DNA from: Neptunicoccus cionae | GTDB taxonomy: Bacteria > Pseudomonadota > Alphaproteobacteria > Rhodobacterales > Rhodobacteraceae | DNA length: 64,000 nt | Assembly (NCBI RefSeq): GCF_014643735.1 | Contig: NZ_BMKA01000003.1 | Span: 540,000 to 603,999, forward strand | Reading direction: 5' to 3' | Part shown: piece by piece, positions 47,232 to 55,647 of the stretch | Layout of the letters: each line of letters starts with the position of its first letter | Position numbering within the stretch: the stretch's first letter is position 1 | The notes under the pieces: generated by a model | The model's database searches: none | Told to the model about the DNA's origin: nothing | Seen by the model: only the letters and a program-made list of their open reading frames with translations | Made by a program: the position numbers and the translations under genes

Positions 47232-48635
47232 ATGAAGCATTTTCCGATCTTTGTGAATCTTGTGAACCAGCGGGTTTTGCTGGCAGGCGGTGGCGAAACC
47301 GCCGTGGCGAAACTGCGCCTGATCCTCAAGACTGAAGCTGAAATTCATGTCTTTGCGCAGGACGCAGAGGACCAGGTCGTGGCTTGGGCTGAAGCTGGTC
47401 GCATTACGCTGCATCACCGCGAGATGATAGCAGGCGATGTTTACGGCGCACGTCTGGTCTATGCGGCGCAGGATGACGATGCGGCGGATGCGCGTGTTGC
47501 GGCCTTGGGGCGTGCCGGCGGTGCGCTGGTCAATATCGTGGACAACTTGCAAGACAGCCAATTCATAACCCCCGCCATTGTAGACCGCGATCCCGTGACG
47601 GTTGCCATCGGCACCGAAGGCGCGGCCCCTGTGCTGGCCCGTCATATCAAGGCACAAGTGGAAGAGGCCCTGCCCCCGTCCCTTGGCGCACTTGCCCGTC
47701 TGGGGCAGGCGTTTCGCAGCGCGGTTGAGGTTCTTCCCATGGGTCGCAAGCGGCGGGATTTTTGGACGCGGTTTTACTTTGAGCGTGGACCAAAGGCGCT
47801 GACCTCTGGCGGTGAGCAAGCGGTTCGCGCGGAGTTGAAAGACCTGCTGGCGCAAACAATCGCTGCCAAACGCAGTGCGGGGCGTGTCGATCTGGTTGGG
47901 GCAGGTCCGGGTGATGCGGAACTGCTGACCCTGCGGGCGCGCAAACTGCTGCACGAAGCGGATGTTGTGTTGCACGACCAGATGGTCACCGGCGAAATTC
48001 TGGAACTGGCGCGGCGCGAAGCCATCGTTGTTGAAACCGGCAAGCGCGGGTTTGGCGAAAGCTGGACGCAAGGCGATATCAATGACCTGATGATCTCTCA
48101 CGCGGCGCAGGGCCACCATGTGGTGCGGCTGAAATCCGGTGATCCGGCGATGTTTGCACGGTTGGACGAAGAAATGGATGCGCTTGATGCGGCGGGTGTG
48201 GACTGGGCGATTGTACCGGGCATCACGGCGGCTTCGGCGGCAGCGGCGGGGGCGGGTTTGTCCCTGACGCAACGGGGCCGCAATTCTGCGCTGAAATTCC
48301 TGACCGCCCATGATGTGAACGGTTTTGCCGATCAGGACTGGCGCGATCTGGCCAAACCGGATGCGGTGGCCGCAGTTTATATGGGCAAAAAGGCGGCAAG
48401 TTTCCTGCGAGGGCGTCTGATGATGCACGGCGCAAACGGCGAAACACCTGTGACAGTTGTGGAAAACGCATCCCGCGCAAACCAGCGTATTTTGCAGGCA
48501 ACGCTGTTGAGCTTGCCAGAAACCCTCAACGCCTCGGATGTGTCCGGTCCCGCAGTGATGCTGCTGGGTCTGGCAGCGCGGGCGGCAGCGCAAGTTGCGC
48601 TTGACCTTGATATTGACGAAATGGAGCAAGCCTGA
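47232..48635 (+). CDS. cysG: Siroheme synthase CysG (dehydrogenase/ferrochelatase plus SUMT)
   Basis: A 467-residue bifunctional enzyme. The N-terminal part (about 1-205) is precorrin-2 dehydrogenase and ferrochelatase: HFPIFVNLVNQRVLLAGGGETAVAKL and TPAIVDRDPVTVAIGTEGAAPVLAR. The C-terminal part (about 217-460) is uroporphyrinogen-III methyltransferase: VDLVGAGPGDAELLTLRARKLLHEADVVLHD and VPGITAASAAAAG. The GGDP element reads SGDPAMF. Start 47232 (MKHFPIF) matches the family; the frame upstream enters the promoter region. Siroheme is needed by CysI downstream. Its stop overlaps the next start (TGATG). Confidence 0.95.
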   Translation: MKHFPIFVNLVNQRVLLAGGGETAVAKLRLILKTEAEIHVFAQDAEDQVVAWAEAGRITLHHREMIAGDVYGARLVYAAQDDDAADARVAALGRAGGALVNIVDNLQDSQFITPAIVDRDPVTVAIGTEGAAPVLARHIKAQVEEALPPSLGALARLGQAFRSAVEVLPMGRKRRDFWTRFYFERGPKALTSGGEQAVRAELKDLLAQTIAAKRSAGRVDLVGAGPGDAELLTLRARKLLHEADVVLHDQMVTGEILELARREAIVVETGKRGFGESWTQGDINDLMISHAAQGHHVVRLKSGDPAMFARLDEEMDALDAAGVDWAIVPGITAASAAAAGAGLSLTQRGRNSALKFLTAHDVNGFADQDWRDLAKPDAVAAVYMGKKAASFLRGRLMMHGANGETPVTVVENASRANQRILQATLLSLPETLNASDVSGPAVMLLGLAARAAAQVALDLDIDEMEQA

Positions 48636-48937
48636 TGGCCAAGAAATTTACCCCGAAGGTTCTGACGGCAAACCATCTGCTGACAGGCGATGTGATCTAC
48701 TGGGACGAAAACGGCGACTGGGCCGATGCGTTCGAGGATGCGCTGTACCTTGATACTGAAAAGCTGGCGAACCACGTGCTGACCCTTGCAGAAAAGCAGC
48801 AGGAGGTGATCGTCGGACCCTACCTTGCAGACGCCGCCCTTGGCCCTGACGACAAACCGATGCCGGCCCACTTCCGCGAGACTTTTCGCATGACCGGACC
48901 CAGTAATTACCACCACGGCAAGCAAGCGGAGGCTTAA
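48635..48937 (+). CDS. DUF2849 protein of the sulfite-reduction operon
   Basis: A 100-residue protein with MAKKFTPKVLTANHLLTGDVIYWDENGDWADAF, the DUF2849 pattern. Members sit between cysG and the sulfite reductase gene in many alphaproteobacteria. The role is unknown; involvement in sulfite reduction or in siroheme delivery is inferred from context alone. The start codon shares one base with the cysG stop codon, and cysI begins 3 bases after its own stop. Confidence 0.88.
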   Translation: MAKKFTPKVLTANHLLTGDVIYWDENGDWADAFEDALYLDTEKLANHVLTLAEKQQEVIVGPYLADAALGPDDKPMPAHFRETFRMTGPSNYHHGKQAEA

Positions 48938-48940
48938 CCC

Positions 48941-50608
48941 ATGTATTCCTACAGCCAGTTTGACAAAGATTTCATTGCCGAGCGCAACAAACAGTTCCGC
49001 GCACAGGTGGAACGGCGCATCGACGGATCGCTGACCGAAGGCGAATTCAAGCCCCTGCGCCTGATGAACGGTCTCTATCTGCAACTGCACGCCTATATGC
49101 TGCGGGTGGCCATACCCTATGGCACGCTGCGCTCTGCCCAGATGCGCCAGTTGGCGATGATTGCCGAGACGTTTGATAAGGGCTACGGCCATTTTACCAC
49201 GCGTCAGAATATCCAGTTCAACTGGCCCAAGCTGCGGGACGTGCCTGATATCCTCGATGCGCTGGCAGAGGTAGAGATGCACGCCATCCAGACCTCTGGC
49301 AACTGCGTGCGCAATGTAACTTCGGACCATTTCGCCGGTGCCGCCGCGGATGAGATCGAAGACCCCCGCCCGACGGCCGAGCTGCTGCGCCAGTGGTCCA
49401 CAGATCACCCTGAATTCGCTTTTCTGGGGCGGAAATTCAAGATTGCCGTGGTTGGCTCTGAAACCGACCGCGCCGTAACCAAAGCCCATGACATCGGCCT
49501 GCGCATGGTGCGCGGTGCGCATGGCGAAGCCGGTTACGAAGTCATCGTGGGCGGCGGTTTGGGCCGCACGCCAATGGTGGGCAAGGTCATCCGTGACTTC
49601 CTGCCAGCCGAAGACCTGCTTCCTTATGTGGAAAGCATTCTTCAGGTCTATAACCGTCTGGGACGGCGCGATAACAAATATAAGGCGCGGATCAAGATTA
49701 CCGTGCATGAAAACGGTCTGGACGTGATCCGCGACGAAGTGGAGAAGGCGTTCGTTCTGCAACGGCAGGCCTTTGGCGGCTATGATCAGGAGCTGTTTGC
49801 GTCGATCAAAGAAGCCTTCGCACCGCCTGCTTTCATTGATGCGCCACTGGATGCTTTTTATGCGGCACAAAACGCTGATGCGTCTTTCCGCTCTTTCGTG
49901 GATACCAATCTGGCGGAACACAAGAACCCTGATTATGCCATCGTCACCATCTCGACCAAAGCCCACGGCAAGACACCGGGCGATGCGACAGCGGACCAGA
50001 TGCGGGTCATGGCGGAACTGGCGGAAACCTACGGCCACGACGAGCTGCGCATCAGCCACGAACAGAACGTGATCCTGCCCCATGTGCATAAATCCCACCT
50101 GCCGGACATCTATGCCCGCCTGCGCGAAGCCGGTCTTGCCACCGCGAACATCGGGTTGATTTCCGATATTATCGCCTGCCCCGGTATGGACTACTGTGCG
50201 CTGGCAACTGCCCGTTCTATTCCTGTGGCTCAACAGATCGCCACACGCTTTGACGAGCTGAAGCTGGAGCATGACATCGGCGCGCTGAAGATCAAGATTT
50301 CAGGCTGCATTAACGCCTGTGGCCACCACCATGTGGGTCATATCGGCATTCTGGGTCTGGATCGGGCTGGTGTTGAAAACTACCAGATCACCCTTGGGGG
50401 CGATCACACCGAAACCGCCGCTATCGGCGAACGGGCTGGTCCGGGCTTTGCCTATGACGAGATCGTGCCCGCGATTGAACGTCTGGTCTACGGATATTTG
50501 GATCTGCGTAATGACGCCGAAGAAACCTTTCTCGAAACCTACCGCCGTTTGGGGGCCGCACCGTTCAAAGCCGTGCTGTATCCCGCCGAACAAATCGCAG
50601 CCGAATAG
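48941..50608 (+). CDS. cysI: Sulfite reductase hemoprotein (siroheme / 4Fe-4S)
   Basis: Six-electron reduction of sulfite to sulfide. The 555-residue protein has two ferrodoxin-like half-domains, the substrate Arg/Lys region (GHFTTRQNIQFNW, SGNCVRNVT), and the cluster motif CPGMDYC (about 414-420) with SGCINACGHH (about 453-462), which binds the 4Fe-4S next to siroheme. No separate NADPH flavoprotein (cysJ) is present, so electrons more likely come from ferredoxin. A nitrite reductase role is possible, but the cysH neighbour favours sulfite. Confidence 0.93.
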   Translation: MYSYSQFDKDFIAERNKQFRAQVERRIDGSLTEGEFKPLRLMNGLYLQLHAYMLRVAIPYGTLRSAQMRQLAMIAETFDKGYGHFTTRQNIQFNWPKLRDVPDILDALAEVEMHAIQTSGNCVRNVTSDHFAGAAADEIEDPRPTAELLRQWSTDHPEFAFLGRKFKIAVVGSETDRAVTKAHDIGLRMVRGAHGEAGYEVIVGGGLGRTPMVGKVIRDFLPAEDLLPYVESILQVYNRLGRRDNKYKARIKITVHENGLDVIRDEVEKAFVLQRQAFGGYDQELFASIKEAFAPPAFIDAPLDAFYAAQNADASFRSFVDTNLAEHKNPDYAIVTISTKAHGKTPGDATADQMRVMAELAETYGHDELRISHEQNVILPHVHKSHLPDIYARLREAGLATANIGLISDIIACPGMDYCALATARSIPVAQQIATRFDELKLEHDIGALKIKISGCINACGHHHVGHIGILGLDRAGVENYQITLGGDHTETAAIGERAGPGFAYDEIVPAIERLVYGYLDLRNDAEETFLETYRRLGAAPFKAVLYPAEQIAAE

Positions 50609-50620
50609 GAGACGCACGCC

Positions 50621-51358
50621 ATGCCATTAGAAGCCGCCTACCTTACTGTTCCCGAACGTGTGGAGATGCTGAACTCCAGCTATCAACACCATGCTGCAAT
50701 CCCTGTGCTGACCGAAGCGCTGAACGATCCTTTGCTCGGAAATGTGGCATTGGTGTCCTCTTTCGGGGCGGAATCAGTTGTTCTGTTGCATATGGTTGCC
50801 ACCATCAAACCGAACACGCCTGTGGTGATGATCGACACGGAAATGCTGTTCCCTGAAACGCTGGATTATCAGGCCGAAGTTGCTGAAAAGCTGGGTCTGA
50901 CCAATATGCGGATCGTGCGGGCAGATGCTGCGGCTGTGGCTGCGGCTGACCCTGAAGGCACGCTGCACCAGAGCGCACCCGATGCCTGTTGCGCCCTGCG
51001 CAAGACCGAGCCGTTGCAAAACGCGCTTGGTGATTACGACGCATGGATCACAGGGCGCAAACGGTTCCAAAGCGGCCAGCGTGCTGTGCTGGACCTGTTT
51101 GAAAGCGAAGACGACATCCGCATCAAGATCAACCCGCTGGCCCACTGGCGTCAGCAGGATCTGATTGCCTATATGGAAAACAACGCCCTGCCCCGCCACC
51201 CGTTGGTGGCCAAAGGCTATCCGTCGATCGGCTGTGCGCCCTGCACCACGCCGGTTGGCCGCAACGAAGACCCACGCTCTGGCCGCTGGCGCGGACAGGA
51301 AAAAGTCGAATGTGGCATCCACTTCGGCGCAGACGGCAAGATCGTCAGAGGAGCCTGA
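50621..51358 (+). CDS. cysH: Adenylyl- or phosphoadenylyl-sulfate reductase
   Basis: Reduces APS or PAPS to sulfite. The 245-residue protein has SSFGAESVVLLHM, VMIDTEMLFPETLDY, ITGRKRFQS and KINPLAHW. It carries the paired CC (DACCALRK) and CAPC (GCAPCTTPVGRNEDPRSGRW) cysteines that hold a 4Fe-4S cluster, plus the catalytic Cys in EKVECGIH. Presence of the cluster cysteines indicates the APS-using group rather than the enterobacterial PAPS enzyme. It follows cysI by 12 bases. Thioredoxin would be the reductant. Confidence 0.95.
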   Translation: MPLEAAYLTVPERVEMLNSSYQHHAAIPVLTEALNDPLLGNVALVSSFGAESVVLLHMVATIKPNTPVVMIDTEMLFPETLDYQAEVAEKLGLTNMRIVRADAAAVAAADPEGTLHQSAPDACCALRKTEPLQNALGDYDAWITGRKRFQSGQRAVLDLFESEDDIRIKINPLAHWRQQDLIAYMENNALPRHPLVAKGYPSIGCAPCTTPVGRNEDPRSGRWRGQEKVECGIHFGADGKIVRGA

Positions 51359-51361
51359 GAC

Positions 51362-51799
51362 ATGACACATACCGTACTTATTCAGGACAGCGGCTTCGTT
51401 AAAGACGACTGGTCCGGCCCCCTGCTGGACTGGGATGTTGCAACACAGGGCGGCGCAGAGCCCACACGCGGCTACGGTTTGGATATTCCCAACACTGTGA
51501 CCGCGCAGCAGTTGCAGCCCTATTTTGAAACCGTGGGCATGATCCGGATCTTCTTCCCCAACGCCCATGATGGTCGCGGTTTTACCATTGCACGCACCCT
51601 GCGTCTGATGGGATATACGGGCCGGTTGCGGGCCTTTGGCCACGTGATCGCCGATCAATACGCTATGGCGCGCCGTGTTGGCTTTGACGAAATCGAGATC
51701 GAACAAAGCCTTGCCGAGCGCCAGCCCGAACCACAATGGCGCGCCCGTGCCAATTGGACCGAACACCGCTACCTAAACCGGTTGCAAAAATCTGCATAA
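51362..51799 (+). CDS. DUF934 protein, probable sulfite-reduction partner
   Basis: A 145-residue DUF934 protein (DWSGPLLDWD, then GRGFTIARTLRLMGYTGRLRAFGHVIADQYAMARRVGFDEIEI). The family is regularly linked to cysH and the sulfite reductase gene; its biochemical role is not established. It starts 3 bases after the cysH stop. It ends inside a perfect inverted repeat that separates it from fpr. Confidence 0.88.
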   Translation: MTHTVLIQDSGFVKDDWSGPLLDWDVATQGGAEPTRGYGLDIPNTVTAQQLQPYFETVGMIRIFFPNAHDGRGFTIARTLRLMGYTGRLRAFGHVIADQYAMARRVGFDEIEIEQSLAERQPEPQWRARANWTEHRYLNRLQKSA

Positions 51800-51819
51800 T
51801 TGTTATTACACTAACAATT
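51798..51819. promoter_or_regulatory. Perfect palindrome upstream of fpr
   Basis: AATTGTTA (51798-51805) and TAACAATT (51812-51819) form a perfect 8-bp dyad with a 6-base centre. It begins within the DUF934 stop codon and lies about 24 bases upstream of the fpr ATG. An operator for fpr or an RNA hairpin are both possible. Confidence 0.5.
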
Positions 51820-51842
51820 GACCTTTCGACAGGAATAAGACA

Positions 51843-52679
51843 ATGACGGATCAGAATCCTATTACCACGACCGAGGCCAAAGCCGTGCCAGTTCTTCCCG
51901 ACGCCCAAACCGTCACCAAAGTGACCCATTACACCGACCGGCTGTTCTCGTTCCGCGTGACCCGTCCGGCCAGCCTGCGTTTTCGGTCCGGCGAATTCGT
52001 GATGATCGGCCTGATGGGCGATCCCGATCCGAAAACCGGCAAGCAGAAACCCCTGCTGCGCGCCTATTCCATCGCCTCCCCCAGCTGGGACGACGAGTTG
52101 GAGTTCTATTCGATCAAGGTTCAAGACGGTCCGCTGACATCGAAATTGCAAAACATTCAGGTCGGCGATGAAGTCATCGTGCGTCCCAAACCCGTGGGAA
52201 CGCTGGTTCTGGATGCACTGCTGCCCGCCAAACGGATGTATTTCGTCGCAACAGGCACCGGCATCGCGCCTTTCGCTTCGCTGATCCGCGATCCGGACCT
52301 CTATGAACGCTACGACGAAGTGATCCTCTGCCACACCTGCCGCGAAACCGCCGAGCTGAAATACGGCGCGGATCTGGTGGCTTCCCTTGCGGATGATCCG
52401 CTGATCGGGGAAGTGGTGGGCGACAAGCTGAAGTATTTCCCGACCACCACGCAAGAACCAAGCGCGCGCATGGGCCGGATCACCCATCTGCTCAAAGACG
52501 GGGAAGTCGCCAAAGAATTCGGGCTGCCGCCGCTCAACCCTGAGACCGACCGCTTGATGGTCTGTGGATCGATGGGGTTGAACGTGGACATCAAAGCCAT
52601 CTGCGAGTCCGCTGGCATGAATGAAGGCTCCAACAGCCAGCCCGCCGACTTTGTGGTGGAAAAAGCTTTCGTCGGTTAA
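51843..52679 (+). CDS. fpr: Ferredoxin--NADP reductase
   Basis: FAD enzyme exchanging electrons between NADPH and ferredoxin or flavodoxin. The 278-residue protein has the FAD motif LLRAYSIASPSWDDELEFYSIKV and the NADP domain VATGTGIAPFASLIRDPDLYE, with the C-terminal FVVEKAFVG typical of the Rhodobacter-type Fpr (ends in V-G). It follows DUF934 after 43 bases including a palindrome, so it may have its own promoter. It can power CysI through ferredoxin, and also supports oxidative stress defence. Confidence 0.93.
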   Translation: MTDQNPITTTEAKAVPVLPDAQTVTKVTHYTDRLFSFRVTRPASLRFRSGEFVMIGLMGDPDPKTGKQKPLLRAYSIASPSWDDELEFYSIKVQDGPLTSKLQNIQVGDEVIVRPKPVGTLVLDALLPAKRMYFVATGTGIAPFASLIRDPDLYERYDEVILCHTCRETAELKYGADLVASLADDPLIGEVVGDKLKYFPTTTQEPSARMGRITHLLKDGEVAKEFGLPPLNPETDRLMVCGSMGLNVDIKAICESAGMNEGSNSQPADFVVEKAFVG

Positions 52680-52708
52680 ACCGCACCTTACAGACCGACA
52701 GGATCAAG

Positions 52709-52732
52709 GCCCCCGCAATCGGGGGCTTTTTT
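52709..52732 (+). terminator. Rho-independent terminator of fpr
   Basis: GCCCCCG (52709-52715) and CGGGGGC (52720-52726) form a 7-bp stem with a CAAT loop, followed by six T residues. It closes the cysG-to-fpr region. Confidence 0.93.
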
Positions 52733-53077
52733 CATTCAACGGAGTTAAAGCGGCCACATCGAGCCAAGTTGCGGTAGCACGCTCTGTTACAAAGCTGGCG
52801 CCCCGCCTTTGCCTTTCGTCTAGCCAAACGCGCGATCCGGGCGGGTGCGACGAAGCGGGCAGCATACAAATTGATTTAATTTCAGGGCATTAACGTGATA
52901 ATTGAACCGAATTTCGCGGCAAACCTTCCCCCTAGGGAATGTTACAACGGCTGAACTACGTGTTATACACATCCATGTGAGTAGCTATTGATCACTTCGC
53001 TTGGCTACGATCATGTTACCGCACCTTGAAGGACTTCTACGGTGCCGCACACAGTTTTCGACAGAGAGGAACCTTAC
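52733..53077. other. Intergenic region upstream of the bufferin operon
   Basis: No gene is visible in these 345 bases. It presumably holds the operon promoter and control sites. Two dyads stand out: CACAT-CC-ATGTG (52968-52979) and TGATC (52989-52993) with GATCA (53009-53013). GGAATG at 52936 and CGTGTT at 52959 have the spacing of an ECF-type promoter, but the match is too loose to assign. AGAGGAA just before the bufA start is a good ribosome binding site. Confidence 0.5.
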
Positions 53078-53380
53078 ATGTCCAATACAGTTAAAACCCT
53101 TGCCGTTGCATCTGCCGTCGCAGCCGCAGTTGTGTCTCACGCCAATACTGCCTCTGCGCAGTCCAAAGAAAAATGCTACGGCGTCTCGCTTGCTGGTCAG
53201 AACGGCTGCGCTGCTGGTCCGGGCACATCCTGCGCTGGTACATCTACAGTAGACTACCAAGGCAACGCTTGGTCACTGGTAGATGCTGGCACTTGCACAG
53301 AAATCAACCTTCCCGAAATGGCTGACGGCTCCGCACGTACCGGTTCCACCGAAGCGCTGGAGCGTGATCTGCCAAGCTGA
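53078..53380 (+). CDS. bufA: Bufferin-type RiPP precursor (DUF2282), secreted
   Basis: A 100-residue peptide precursor. Residues 1-27 are a Sec signal peptide ([20 protein letters not shown], cleavage after TASA). The core carries four cysteines at 33, 44, 52 and 73 in the DUF2282 pattern [30 protein letters not shown] and GTC. Family knowledge: in bufferins the MNIO enzyme oxidatively modifies core cysteines, and the exported product binds copper. The ATG at 53078 was chosen because it opens the signal peptide and has AGAGGAA upstream. The C-terminal 25 residues are polar and may be disordered. Copper binding here is inferred. Confidence 0.92.
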   Translation: MSNTVKTLAVASAVAAAVVSHANTASAQSKEKCYGVSLAGQNGCAAGPGTSCAGTSTVDYQGNAWSLVDAGTCTEINLPEMADGSARTGSTEALERDLPS

Positions 53381-53466
53381 TCCGCCCTCACACGATACAT
53401 GTGCTGGCCGCAGCGGTGGCCAGCACACGCCCAACCGACACCCCGTAACTTTTGGGATTTTCTAAA

Positions 53467-54336
53467 ATGCTGGATGCACAGTCAATCAGACCGGATCAGG
53501 TGCCAAATCGCGCCGGCGTCGGCTATAAGGCGCAGCATCTGGACGACATTCTGCAAAACCCCGACAGCATCGGCTGGATTGAAATTCACGCCGAAAACTA
53601 CATGGGTGACGGAGGGCGCCCGATTGCCCAACTGCGCCACCTGCGGGAACGGTTTGCGGTGTCCTGCCACGGTGTTGGCTTGTCTATCGGCGCGGAAGGC
53701 CCGCTGGATCAAGATCATCTGAACCGCCTGAAAAAGCTGGTGGATTGGCTGGAACCGGGGCTGTTTTCCGAACATCTTGCCTGGTCCACCCATGACAGCC
53801 ATTTCCTGAACGATCTTCTACCCGTGCCTTACACACAAGCCACCGTTGATCGCGTCGTGGCCCATATCAATCAGGTTCAAGACACGGTGGGGCAGCAGAT
53901 GTTGCTGGAAAACCCGTCAACTTACGTGGCGTTTGAGGAAAGCGACCGCACAGAGATCGCATTCCTGAGCGAGGTCGCCTCCCGTTCCGGCTGCGGCCTA
54001 CTGCTTGATGTGAACAACGTTTTTGTCTCGGCTACGAACCAGAATTACTCGCCCGAAGGCTACATCGATGCTTTCCCCACCGATCTGGTCGGAGAACTGC
54101 ATCTTGGGGGCCATGAAGAAGATGCGGATGATTTCGGGGCTACTTTGCTGATTGATAGCCATTCCCGCCCTGTGGTCGATCCGGTTTGGGCGCTTTACGA
54201 ATACACGCTGGCCAAGGCGGGCCCCCGCCCCACCTTGATCGAATGGGACAATGACATTCCCGAATGGGATACGCTCGCCACGGAAGCGGCCCGCGCGGAT
54301 CGCTTGTTGTCTTCAGTTGCGGCGCGCGCAGACTAA
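53467..54336 (+). CDS. bufB: DUF692 multinuclear iron oxidative enzyme (MNIO), bufferin maturase
   Basis: A 289-residue TIM-barrel enzyme of the DUF692 family, which uses two or three iron ions to modify cysteines in peptides. Candidate metal ligands are H41 and E43 (EIHAENY), H68 (SCHGVG), E102-H103 (SEHLAW), E149 (LENPST), D181/N183 (LLDVNNV), H212 and H216 (LHLGGHEE), and E259 (IEWD). Substrate is expected to be the bufA peptide. ATG at 53467 is used; a TTG 15 bases earlier is less likely. Stop TAA shares a base with the next start (TAATG). Confidence 0.93.
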   Translation: MLDAQSIRPDQVPNRAGVGYKAQHLDDILQNPDSIGWIEIHAENYMGDGGRPIAQLRHLRERFAVSCHGVGLSIGAEGPLDQDHLNRLKKLVDWLEPGLFSEHLAWSTHDSHFLNDLLPVPYTQATVDRVVAHINQVQDTVGQQMLLENPSTYVAFEESDRTEIAFLSEVASRSGCGLLLDVNNVFVSATNQNYSPEGYIDAFPTDLVGELHLGGHEEDADDFGATLLIDSHSRPVVDPVWALYEYTLAKAGPRPTLIEWDNDIPEWDTLATEAARADRLLSSVAARAD

Positions 54337-55082
54337 TGGCTGCGCAGTCCCAATTTGCACAAGCCCTGCTAGATCCCGCGCAGCCCGTGCCGGAGGGGGT
54401 CATTGATCCCGAGGGTCGGCCCGCAGGCAAAAGGTTCGATGTCTATCGCAACAATGTCGTGGTCAGCCTGCTGGATGCGATGGAGACTGCCTTTCCGGTG
54501 ATCCAAAAACTGATCGGCGCAGAGAACTTTCGCAATCTCGCAGGTCTCTATGTCCGGGAGCACCCGCCCGCATCCCCGCTCCTGATGTTTTACGGCGAGG
54601 ATTTCCCCGCCTTTCTGCAAGGCTTCACACCGCTGTCCCATGTGCCGTATCTCGCTGATGTAGCCCGTCTGGAACTGATGCGGCGCAGCGCTTACCACGC
54701 GGCGGACACAACACCTGTCGCAGCAGATGCGCTGGCACAGGTAGCGCCCGACAAATTGATGGACCTGCGCCTGACGCTCGCCCCGTCCCTTCGCATTCTG
54801 ACCAGCGCCTATCCGGTGGTGGCAATATGGAACTACAACATGCTGCCGGACGCGCCAAAGCCACCGGCAACATCACAAACCACCCTGATTACCCGCCCCG
54901 AACTTGATCTTGAAATGCAGGAAATCAGCCCAGATATGGCAGCGTTTCTTGGCAGTTTACAGGCGGGAAACACCCTCGGGGAGGCTTTGGCAAACGCCAC
55001 TACAAACGACACCGCATTTGATCTGACAGCCGGAATTGTATTGATGCTTCAACACGGCCTGATCATCGACATACTCTCCTAA
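54336..55082 (+). CDS. bufC: DUF2063 protein, partner of the MNIO enzyme
   Basis: The 248-residue protein begins MAAQSQFAQALLDPAQPVPEGV, then has the DUF2063 block RFDVYRNNVVVSLLDAMETAFPVIQKLIG and LPHVPYLADVARLE-like residues (HVPYLADVARLELMRR). In known systems this partner binds the precursor and delivers it to the MNIO enzyme. The C-terminal half (about 165-248) is a second domain ending in a hydrophobic helix. It overlaps bufB by one base and is followed by the DoxX gene after 10 bases, so all are one transcript. Confidence 0.9.
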   Translation: MAAQSQFAQALLDPAQPVPEGVIDPEGRPAGKRFDVYRNNVVVSLLDAMETAFPVIQKLIGAENFRNLAGLYVREHPPASPLLMFYGEDFPAFLQGFTPLSHVPYLADVARLELMRRSAYHAADTTPVAADALAQVAPDKLMDLRLTLAPSLRILTSAYPVVAIWNYNMLPDAPKPPATSQTTLITRPELDLEMQEISPDMAAFLGSLQAGNTLGEALANATTNDTAFDLTAGIVLMLQHGLIIDILS

Positions 55083-55092
55083 AGGACACTCC

Positions 55093-55647
55093 ATGACAGC
55101 AGCAATAAGCTTCTACCACACCCTGATGGCCTCCGTGCTGCGTGCGCTGGAAGGCTGGTTCCTCCCCACTCTGGCACGGTTCAGCTTTGCCGCAGTTCTG
55201 CTGTTTTACTTCTGGAACTCAGCCTTCACCAAAACTGGCGCAGGTTTTTTTGGATTTTTATCCCCGACCGAGAACGCCTATATCCAGATTTTTCCAAAGA
55301 AATTTGAAGCCGCGGGCTACGATATTTCCCAGATGGGTGCGTTTGAATGGTTGGTTGCTGTGGCGGGAACCACGGCGGAGTTTTTGTTGCCGTTCCTGAT
55401 CCTTATCGGCCTGTTCACCCGTCTCGCCGCCCTTGGAATGGTCGGCTTTGTGGTTGTACAAAGTCTTGTGGATATTTACGGCCACGGCGTTGGCGGTGCA
55501 ACACTCGGGGCTTGGTTTGACGGCCCGTCCAACAGCCTGATACTGGATCAGCGCCTGATCTGGATACTGCTGTTGGCGGTGCTGTTCGTCAAAGGCGCCG
55601 GCCCGATTTCACTGGACCGTCTGCTGCGGCGAACTACCGAAACTTAA
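55093..55647 (+). CDS. DoxX-like membrane protein of the bufferin operon
   Basis: A 184-residue protein with four predicted transmembrane helices (about 25-45, 83-105, 112-130, 155-172) in the DoxX pattern: LARFSFAAVLLFYFWNSAFTK, then EWLVAVAGTTAEFLLPFLILIGLFTRLAALGMV. DoxX proteins are common fourth members of bufferin operons; their role is unclear, with redox handling or membrane tethering proposed. Start is preceded by AAAGGACAC. The end overlaps the facing ArsC-like gene by four bases. Confidence 0.85.
   Translation: MTAAISFYHTLMASVLRALEGWFLPTLARFSFAAVLLFYFWNSAFTKTGAGFFGFLSPTENAYIQIFPKKFEAAGYDISQMGAFEWLVAVAGTTAEFLLPFLILIGLFTRLAALGMVGFVVVQSLVDIYGHGVGGATLGAWFDGPSNSLILDQRLIWILLLAVLFVKGAGPISLDRLLRRTTET

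Noticed and set aside
48377-50272. A 631-codon open frame on the minus strand across cysI
   Set aside because: It is entirely antisense to cysG-DUF2849-cysI, which have clear family motifs. The translated composition is rich in His, Arg and Gln with no domain, as expected for a shadow frame in GC-rich DNA.
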